6,016 nucleotides of DNA from NCBI GenBank assembly GCA_946042285.1, contig CAMGDK010000092.1, positions 1 to 6,016 on the forward strand, given 5' to 3'. Below the pieces are notes generated by a model. It was not told where the DNA came from. It searched no databases and worked only from the letters and a program-made list of their open reading frames with translations. Of this stretch, positions 1 through 5,224 are shown one piece after another. This DNA is from an uncultured Clostridia bacterium. Lineage in GTDB: Bacteria; Bacillota; Clostridia; Oscillospirales; Acutalibacteraceae. The translations under genes and the position numbers were made by a program. Every line of letters begins with the position of its first letter. Within the stretch, counting starts at the first letter, position 1.

Positions 1-31
1 AAAAAATAAATCGGGCTTGCACTGCAAGCCC
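1..31 (-). repeat. Palindromic hairpin with T-rich tail: second terminator or dispersed repeat copy
   Basis: GGGCTTGCA (13-21), a single C (22) and TGCAAGCCC (23-31) form a 9-bp perfect palindrome; the innermost pairs would open to make a loop. On the minus strand it is followed by GATTTATTTTTT, so an operon transcript that passes the first terminator would meet a second, less canonical one. The core is far more GC-rich than the surrounding AT-rich DNA, as is typical of small dispersed palindromic repeats in Clostridia intergenic regions. One copy in this window cannot show that it is repeated. Confidence 0.5.
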
Positions 32-93
32 CTACGAGTAATTTTTATTCTTCACGTTCTTTGGCGTGGTTCAGACCACTTTATCGACAGTCT
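32..93. other. Non-coding spacer downstream of the ftsH operon
   Basis: No convincing coding frame is seen here. It holds one small inverted repeat, GTGGT (66-70) and ACCAC (75-79) around a 4-nt loop, too short to call as a regulatory element, and a T-rich run at 41-47. It separates the two terminator-like hairpins. It could be part of the same intergenic repeat unit as the palindrome at 13-31, but this is a guess. Confidence 0.4.
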
Positions 94-125
94 AAAAAGA
101 CGAAGGACTATCCTTCGTCTTTTTT
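94..125 (-). terminator. Rho-independent terminator of the operon, overlapping the ftsH stop codon
   Basis: Positions 94-107 and 111-124 are a perfect 14-bp inverted repeat. On the minus strand the 5' arm reads AAAAAGACGAAGGA, the loop is UAG, and the 3' arm is UCCUUCGUCUUUUU, ending in a run of five U. The 9-bp core (GACGAAGGA) contains five G or C. The loop is exactly the ftsH stop codon and the 5' arm encodes the last residues (K-D-E-G). The reverse direction has the same stem with six T (120-125), so the element could also stop a convergent transcript arriving from the left. Confidence 0.85.
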
Positions 126-2120
126 CTCATCTTCTTTATCGCCTGCATAATCTTCAATGCTGTCATCTGTATCAATAGCTTCCTCTGTCAACTCTTGAGC
201 TTCTTCATCAGATGATTCGGTTACATTTCTCTGTTCAGCTTTATCTTCGCATTTTTCCTCTAAAAATCCGTTTTCCATTAAGGAGATAAAGTCTTCCTTA
301 GTAAGCTTTTCTTTTTTGATAAGAGTTTCTGCTACAAGAGTAAGCTTATCAAAATGCTCCTTGAGGATTTCCTCAGTCTTTTTGTAAGCGTTATTTATAA
401 TTCTTGCAACCTCTTCGTCAATCTTAACAGATGTACCTTCAGAGTAATTCTTCATGTGACCGTAATCTCTGCCTATGAAGACCTCTTGATTCTCACCGGA
501 ATAATTTATCGGTCCGATATTTTCACTCATGCCGTATTTAGTTACCATATCGCGAGCAATCTGTGTAGCTCTTTGAATATCGTTTGATGCACCTGTTGAA
601 ATATCATCAAGTGAAATTGCTTCGGCAACTCTACCACCGAGAAGCGATACAAGTGAGTCAAGCATTTCCTTCTTTGACGAATAGTTTTCCTCCTGCGGCT
701 GATACATTGTATATCCGCCTGCGCCCATACCTCTCGGAATGATTGAAATTTCCTGAACGGGATCATGATTATCAAGGTAATATGAAACAACAGCGTGACC
801 TGCCTCATGAAAGGCAGTGAGCTTAAGAGCCTTATCACTGTATTTATGAGATTTCTTTTCGGCACCCATAATCACCTTTGTCATAGCCTCTTGAATCATA
901 TCATTGGTAATTGCCTTAAATCTTTTTCTTGCGGCTAAAATAGCAGCCTCATTCATAAGATTTTCAAGGTCTGCACCAACAAATCCTATTGTGTTTTTTG
1001 CAACCTCTTTAAGATCAACATCCGGCGCAAGAGGCTTATTTTTTGAATGAACCTTAAGTATTTCCTCTCTGCCCTTTGTGTCAGGTCTGCCAACCGTAAT
1101 CTGTCTGTCGAATCTGCCCGGTCTGAGAAGAGCGGGATCAAGTACATCCGGTCGGTTAGTTGCAGCGATAATAATAACACCCTCGTTTGCACCGAAGCCG
1201 TCCATTTCAACAAGCAGCTGATTCAAGGTCTGCTCACGCTCATCGTGACCGCCGCCCATACCGGCACCTCTGTGACGACCGACTGCATCAATCTCATCAA
1301 TAAAAATAATTGCAGGAGATTTTTTCTTTGCCTGTTCAAAAAGATCTCTTACTCTTGATGCACCGACACCGACATACATTTCTACGAAATCCGAGCCGGA
1401 AATCGAAAGAAACGGAGCACCGGCTTCGCCGGCAACAGCTCTTGCAAGGAGTGTTTTACCTGTACCCGGAGGTCCGACAAGAAGTACACCCTTAGGTATC
1501 CTTGCACCAAGATCGGTAAATCTTTGCGGATCTCTAAGAAATTCTACAAGCTCCTCAAGTTCCTCCTTCTCCTCGTCACAACCTGCAACATCCTTAAAGG
1601 TAGTCTTTCTCTTTTCGTCATTTTCCGCATTCTTTGTTTTAATTTTTCCAAAGCCCAGTGTCTTGTTGGTTTCACTGGTCATTGTGGCTGACATTTTTCT
1701 AAACGCAACAATTCCAAGACCGGCAATAAGCACAAACATCAACAAGGACGGAAGCATGCTCAAAACAGCTGACGAGCTTGTATTGCCTTTATCGTAATCA
1801 AAAATAATCGGCTGTCTTGTGTGAGTTTCGTTATACTCATCAACACTTTCTCTTATATCATCAAGAAAAATCGCTACATTAGGAACAGAATACTGTTTTT
1901 CTTCTTTAGGTTTAAGAAAAGTTTTATAAACAAGATTGCCACTTGACAAATCAAGGCTGAATTCACAAATCTCGTTATTCTTAAACATTGTAACGATTTG
2001 AGAATACTTGACATCTTCTGTTGTCTGCTGATTTGCAAAGAAAATTACCGAGCCTATCAAAAGAACAGGTATCAAAATATAAATCAGCATTGATTTCCAA
2101 TTTTTTGCCATATTATTCAT
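108..2120 (-). CDS. ftsH: ATP-dependent zinc metalloprotease FtsH
   Basis: FtsH is a membrane-anchored hexameric AAA+ protease (peptidase M41) that extracts and degrades misassembled membrane proteins and unstable cytosolic regulators. The 670-residue protein shows transmembrane helix 1 at about 11-29, an extracytoplasmic domain at about 30-117 and helix 2 at about 118-140. The AAA domain has Walker A GPPGTGKT (216-223), pore loop FVEMYVGVG (245-253, Tyr where Phe is frequent), Walker B IIFIDEID (271-278), and the second region of homology TNRPDVLDPALLRPGRFDR (321-339) with arginine fingers R336 and R339. The protease domain has zinc motif HEAGH (438-442) and the probable third ligand D514 in STGASNDI. 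All catalytic residues are present. The last 50 residues form a tail with 23 Asp/Glu. The start overlaps the tilS stop as ATGA, with GGAGG 7 nt upstream. The gene ends within its own terminator stem-loop and is the last gene of the operon. Confidence 0.98.
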   Translation of the reverse strand: MNNMAKNWKSMLIYILIPVLLIGSVIFFANQQTTEDVKYSQIVTMFKNNEICEFSLDLSSGNLVYKTFLKPKEEKQYSVPNVAIFLDDIRESVDEYNETHTRQPIIFDYDKGNTSSSAVLSMLPSLLMFVLIAGLGIVAFRKMSATMTSETNKTLGFGKIKTKNAENDEKRKTTFKDVAGCDEEKEELEELVEFLRDPQRFTDLGARIPKGVLLVGPPGTGKTLLARAVAGEAGAPFLSISGSDFVEMYVGVGASRVRDLFEQAKKKSPAIIFIDEIDAVGRHRGAGMGGGHDEREQTLNQLLVEMDGFGANEGVIIIAATNRPDVLDPALLRPGRFDRQITVGRPDTKGREEILKVHSKNKPLAPDVDLKEVAKNTIGFVGADLENLMNEAAILAARKRFKAITNDMIQEAMTKVIMGAEKKSHKYSDKALKLTAFHEAGHAVVSYYLDNHDPVQEISIIPRGMGAGGYTMYQPQEENYSSKKEMLDSLVSLLGGRVAEAISLDDISTGASNDIQRATQIARDMVTKYGMSENIGPINYSGENQEVFIGRDYGHMKNYSEGTSVKIDEEVARIINNAYKKTEEILKEHFDKLTLVAETLIKKEKLTKEDFISLMENGFLEEKCEDKAEQRNVTESSDEEAQELTEEAIDTDDSIEDYAGDKEDEKKDEG

Positions 2121-3400
2121 TCTATATCCTCCAAAGGAAGCTTGATTGCTAATACTTTTTTAGTGGTACTGTCGATTTTCACTCTCTCGTCTGTACAAAA
2201 TCCAATAACTCCGATTACGCCATCATCATCGCAAACAACATCAACATCAAATCTTTGCTCTATTGGGATAGAAAGCTCGTTAAAAAGCTTTTTCAGTGAT
2301 TTGGTACAATTTCTGTTAGCGGGTGAAATTTTATCACCAACAGCTCGTTTTCTAATTATCGTATCGCCATTGATTTTATCATAGTCACAATAAAAATCAA
2401 TATTTTGCGAATTAAATTCATCAATAGTTAAAATTTGGGTAATATATTCATTTTTACTACTTATTAAATTATATTGAACAGCTCTTAATGTATCGTTACT
2501 TGAAACGGCAAAGAAATCACCTTTGATTTGAACCTTTGATTGTTTATCCAAAAGCTTAAAAACTTCCTCAAGGTGTAACCTATCAAGCTCAATCTTATTT
2601 TCAAGAAAATATTTCTTTATTATTCTTTTTGATATTGCTGCATCCAGCTTCTTTAGACCGCTTACCGAAATACCTCTTTCACTAACAACGCTTTCGTATG
2701 CATTATCAACACAATTCTCAATATAGCTATAATCTTCATTCAAATCGTTGATGAGCGAGTTAACAGAGATTTGATAACCTGAATTGAGTGATTTTAACAA
2801 AGGCAGTACATTATTTCTTACAAAATTACGAGAATAATCATTGGTTAAATTAGTAGAATCAACTCTGTAACAAACAGAATTAGCATTACAATAATCTCTG
2901 ATTTCTTCACAGGTAATATTTATAAGAGGTCTTATTATGTTATCCCTAACAGGAGGAATACCGCATAAGCCCTTTAAGCCTGTACCCCTTGTGATTCGTT
3001 GCACAACTGTTTCAATATTGTCGGTAAGATTATGCGCCGTTGCAATTTTGTCACATCCTAAAGAGGAGAAAAACTCGTATCTTTTGTTTCGAGAATACTC
3101 CTCTACGCCGAGATTAGCTTCTTTAGCTTCTTCAACAGCATTTATGGATAGCTTATGAAATTCGATATTATTATCATTGCAAAAGCTTTCTACAAACAAT
3201 GCATCATCAAGCGACTCTTTCCCTCTAATACCGTGTTCAATGTGAGCAACAGCAATATCAATTTCGTATTCGTTCTTCAACAATAAAAGAATATTTAAAA
3301 GTGCCATAGAGTCAGCTCCGCCGGACACACCGACAGCAACCCTGTCACCTTTTTGGAGCATGTTATATTTATTTATCGTTTCTTTAACTTTACTGATCAT
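2117..3400 (-). CDS. tilS: tRNA(Ile)-lysidine synthetase TilS
   Basis: TilS uses ATP to attach lysine to C34 of the CAU-anticodon isoleucine tRNA, so that it decodes AUA rather than AUG. The predicted protein has 427 residues, full length for the family. The N-terminal PP-loop ATPase carries SGGADS at 26-31 (consensus SGGxDS). HIEHGIRGKES is at 53-63, AHNLTDNIET at 122-131, ITRGTGLKGLCGIPP at 136-150 and RNFVRNNVLPLL at 191-202. The C-terminal TilS domain is seen at about 350-420, with KRAVGDKISP and LKKLFNELSIP. I chose the ATG at 3398-3400 because MISKVKETINKYNMLQKGDRVAVGVSGG matches the usual TilS start. The frame stays open upstream to a TTG at 3442 inside dnaB, but those residues do not look like TilS. 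No good ribosome binding site precedes the ATG, which overlaps the dnaB end by 11 nt, so translation probably relies on re-initiation. The gene is visibly more AT-rich than its neighbours. Confidence 0.95.
   Translation of the reverse strand: MISKVKETINKYNMLQKGDRVAVGVSGGADSMALLNILLLLKNEYEIDIAVAHIEHGIRGKESLDDALFVESFCNDNNIEFHKLSINAVEEAKEANLGVEEYSRNKRYEFFSSLGCDKIATAHNLTDNIETVVQRITRGTGLKGLCGIPPVRDNIIRPLINITCEEIRDYCNANSVCYRVDSTNLTNDYSRNFVRNNVLPLLKSLNSGYQISVNSLINDLNEDYSYIENCVDNAYESVVSERGISVSGLKKLDAAISKRIIKKYFLENKIELDRLHLEEVFKLLDKQSKVQIKGDFFAVSSNDTLRAVQYNLISSKNEYITQILTIDEFNSQNIDFYCDYDKINGDTIIRKRAVGDKISPANRNCTKSLKKLFNELSIPIEQRFDVDVVCDDDGVIGVIGFCTDERVKIDSTTKKVLAIKLPLEDIE
2128..2132 (-). promoter_or_regulatory. 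Ribosome binding site of ftsH, inside the 3' end of tilS
   Basis: GGAGG on the minus strand, within the final codons of tilS (coding for the C-terminal LEDIE region), lies 7 nt before the ftsH ATG at 2120. It supports the first methionine of ftsH over the in-frame M4, which would be 16 nt away. Together with the ATGA overlap it gives coupled but also independently strong initiation. Confidence 0.8.
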
Positions 3401-4763
3401 AATGTGTATCAACAGATCTAAAGCGTGTAAACTCCTTATCAAATGTTAACTCAATCGAGCCGGTTTTACCGTGACGGTTTTTTGCAACAATCAGTTCTGT
3501 TTTATTTGCATCAATTTCATCCTGCTTGTCCTCATCAACCTCACTTCTGTAATAATCCTCTCTAAACAAGAACATTACAATATCGGCATCCTGCTCAATC
3601 GAGCCCGATTCTCTTAAATCGGAAAGCTGCGGCTTGTGATTCTTTCCGTGTCCCTCGGTTCCTCTTGAAAGCTGAGCACAGCAAACAACCGGAATATTTA
3701 AATCCTTTGCCATCATTTTAAGATTTCTTGTAATTTCCGAAACCTCTTGAACTCTGTTTTCTTTTTTTACTGCTGAAGCAATAAGTCCAAGATAGTCGAT
3801 GATAATGCAATCAACATTCTTCATCCTGCGTACTCTTGATTTAATTTCGGGAACCGTGATAGCAGAGGTGTCGTCAAGATAAAGCTCCACATCATTAAAC
3901 TGACCGGCAGCGTTACCGAGGCGAACCCACTCGTCAGGAGTTAATTCACCCGACTTAAGCTTTTGAGACTCAACACCTGCCTGCGATGAAAGTAATCTTT
4001 CTGCAAGCTCCTCCTTAGTCATTTCAAGGCTAAAGACAACACATTTCTTTTTTGCTGACATTGAAACATTTAGCGCAAGGTTCAACGCAAAGCTCGTTTT
4101 ACCCATCGCAGGACGGGCACCGATAAGGATTAAGTTGCCTCTGTTAAGTCCGAGTATATACTTATCAAGCATACCGAATCCGGTTGGTACGCCTTTATAT
4201 TTTTCTTTATCTTCACCGGTGATAAGTGTCAATCTGTTATAAACATCGTTGACAATTACCTCACTGATTTTTGTAGGTCCGTTTTTCTCCTTGCCCTGAC
4301 GAATATTATATATTTGCTGCTCAGCGCTGTCGAGAATTGCAGATGCATCAGCCTCTCCACCCGTCGCTCTTTCGATTATATCGTTTGAAACATTCACAAG
4401 AGCGCGCAGATAATACTGCTCCTTAACTATTCTTGCATAGTATTCAACATTAGCGGTTGAAGGCACTGACTGCGCAAGCTGTAACAGATAATCTCTGCCG
4501 CCTGCAGTGTCATATAAGCCTTCTTTTGTAAGAGCATCTGCAATAATAACCGGATCTATCGCCTTTGAATTTGTGTACATAAGCATCATGGCACTGAATA
4601 TTGCCTTATGCTGCGGAAGATAAAAGCAGTCAGCATTTATTTGAGACACGACCTCTTCCATGCAGCTCGGTTCAATAAGAACGCATCCCAAAACAGATTG
4701 CTCTGCTTCAAAATTAAAGGGCATATTCATACCGGATGCAAGAGCATTAGCACTTCCAGCCAT
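3390..4763 (-). CDS. dnaB: Replicative DNA helicase DnaB
   Basis: This is a full-length (457-residue) hexameric 5'-3' helicase that unwinds DNA at the replication fork (called DnaC in Bacillus subtilis). The N-terminal collar domain starts near FNFEAEQSVLGCVL (17-29) and runs to about 120. A linker region follows, then the RecA-like ATPase domain from about 185. Visible motifs are Walker A GARPAMGKTS (215-224), SLEM (245-248, the H1a glutamate), Walker B with IIIDYLGLI and aspartate D323, motif H3 around Q364 (AQLSRGTEG), the conserved SDLRESGSIEQDAD (381-394), and the arginine-finger hairpin KNRHGKTG (428-433 and flanks). No intein interrupts the Walker A or H3 sites, which are common intein insertion points in this family. 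The start 3 nt after rplI is supported by GGAGG. The residues before FNFEAEQ (MAGSANALASGMNMP) are family-variable. The last 11 nt overlap tilS. Confidence 0.98.
   Translation of the reverse strand: MAGSANALASGMNMPFNFEAEQSVLGCVLIEPSCMEEVVSQINADCFYLPQHKAIFSAMMLMYTNSKAIDPVIIADALTKEGLYDTAGGRDYLLQLAQSVPSTANVEYYARIVKEQYYLRALVNVSNDIIERATGGEADASAILDSAEQQIYNIRQGKEKNGPTKISEVIVNDVYNRLTLITGEDKEKYKGVPTGFGMLDKYILGLNRGNLILIGARPAMGKTSFALNLALNVSMSAKKKCVVFSLEMTKEELAERLLSSQAGVESQKLKSGELTPDEWVRLGNAAGQFNDVELYLDDTSAITVPEIKSRVRRMKNVDCIIIDYLGLIASAVKKENRVQEVSEITRNLKMMAKDLNIPVVCCAQLSRGTEGHGKNHKPQLSDLRESGSIEQDADIVMFLFREDYYRSEVDEDKQDEIDANKTELIVAKNRHGKTGSIELTFDKEFTRFRSVDTHYDQ
4305..4333 (-). promoter_or_regulatory. Possible internal sigma-A-type promoter within dnaB
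   Basis: On the minus strand, TCGACA (4328-4333, five of six matches to TTGACA) is followed after exactly 17 nt by TATAAT (4305-4310, a perfect -10). It points toward tilS and ftsH and could give those genes dnaB-independent expression. No extended -10 TG is present. The bases encode the dnaB stretch SAEQQIYNI, so coding constraint may explain the match. It would leave a leader of about 900 nt before tilS. This is inferred from motif shape only. Confidence 0.25.
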
Positions 4764-4766
4764 CTG

Positions 4767-5210
4767 TTAAGCCTCCGACACCTGAACAAAGATTTTAGCC
4801 GAAATCTCGGGATAAACCTTTACTTCAGCCTGAACAGTTCCAAATGCCTTAATGTCATTCATAACAATTTTTCTTTTATCAATGCTTATACCAAGATCAT
4901 CACTGATTTTTTTAGCAACATCCTTAGATGTAACAGAGCCGAAGAGCTTACCGTTAGCACCCGCCTTTGCCTTTAAGCTGAATGTTTTACCTTCAAGCTT
5001 ATCGGCATCCGCCTGCGCAGCTTTAATTTCCTCAGCCTTGTGGAATTTTTTTGCCGATTCTTTGTTATTAAAATCATTCATAGCTGCCGAATTAGCCTCA
5101 ATTGCAAGTCCCTTCGGAAAAAGAAAGTTCCTTGCATAACCATCCGAGGCATTTACGAGCTCACCTTTTTTACCAAGGCTTTTAACATCCTGTTGTAAAA
5201 TAACCTTCAT
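4767..5210 (-). CDS. rplI: 50S ribosomal protein L9 (bL9)
   Basis: This 147-residue protein is bL9 of the large ribosomal subunit. bL9 binds 23S rRNA near the L1 stalk and helps keep the reading frame. The length matches the usual ~148. The N-terminal RNA-binding domain starts MKVILQQDV and carries the family signature at residues 13-40, with GKKGELVN followed by DGYARNFLFPKGLA. A charged, Ala/Lys/Glu-rich stretch at about 41-75 is the long connecting helix. The C-terminal domain contains GKLFGSVTSKDVA at 87-99. One signature position is alanine (A21) where valine is usual, a mild substitution. The start is set by the AGGAGG 8 nt upstream. It begins 12 nt after the RNase J stop, and its last codons (TCG GAG GCT) contain the dnaB ribosome binding site. 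The rplI-dnaB order is common in Firmicutes. Confidence 0.98.
   Translation of the reverse strand: MKVILQQDVKSLGKKGELVNASDGYARNFLFPKGLAIEANSAAMNDFNNKESAKKFHKAEEIKAAQADADKLEGKTFSLKAKAGANGKLFGSVTSKDVAKKISDDLGISIDKRKIVMNDIKAFGTVQAEVKVYPEISAKIFVQVSEA
4772..4776 (-). promoter_or_regulatory. Ribosome binding site of dnaB, inside the last codons of rplI
   Basis: GGAGG on the minus strand lies within the last sense codons of rplI, 8 nt before the dnaB ATG at 4763. It decides the dnaB start: the later methionines at residues 12 and 14 are too far from it. The rplI stop codon sits between this site and the dnaB ATG, so both genes share the same ribosome landing area. Confidence 0.8.
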
Positions 5211-5218
5211 TTATTTGT

Positions 5219-5224
5219 CCTCCT
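5219..5224 (-). promoter_or_regulatory. Ribosome binding site of rplI, overlapping the RNase J stop codon
   Basis: The minus strand reads AGGAGG, a perfect Shine-Dalgarno match, 8 nt before the rplI ATG. Its first two bases are the last two bases of the RNase J stop codon (TAG then GAGG). Ribosomes finishing RNase J therefore stop directly on the L9 initiation site, a layout that favours translational coupling. Confidence 0.85.

Noticed and set aside
66..79. Small hairpin GTGGT/ACCAC as a regulatory RNA
   Set aside because: A 5-bp stem with a 4-nt loop and no adjacent conserved signal is too weak to call.
108..130. Possible programmed frameshift at the A6 run just before the terminator hairpin in ftsH
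   Set aside because: The run is phased GAG AAA AAA GAC, which is not a proper X XXY YYZ heptamer for -1 slippage, and the following hairpin is better explained as a terminator. The extra tail in the -1 frame looks meaningless.
542..1213. Minus-strand frames 542-865 and 986-1213 within ftsH
   Set aside because: They are alternative frames of ftsH with no domain-like sequence; the real frame carries all M41/AAA motifs.
354..1495. Plus-strand open frames across ftsH (354-587, 1047-1358, 1310-1495)
   Set aside because: They lie opposite the conserved ftsH coding sequence, have no recognisable protein features and are explained as shadows of it.
2468..2496. TATAAT-like minus-strand hexamer in tilS as a promoter for ftsH
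   Set aside because: At 17-nt spacing the -35 position reads ACGATA, only three of six matches, and there is no extended -10; in AT-rich DNA this is expected by chance.
2142..3158. Plus-strand open frames opposite tilS (2142-2384, 2937-3158)
   Set aside because: Antisense to conserved TilS motifs; the sequences are low-complexity and Ser/Leu-rich, as expected of a shadow frame.
3390..4763. Intein insertion in DnaB
   Set aside because: Walker A and the H3 motif, the common intein sites, are uninterrupted and the protein has the normal length.
4608..5139. Plus-strand open frames opposite dnaB and rplI (4608-4976, 4852-5139)
   Set aside because: Antisense to well-conserved genes, with no plausible start context or family resemblance.
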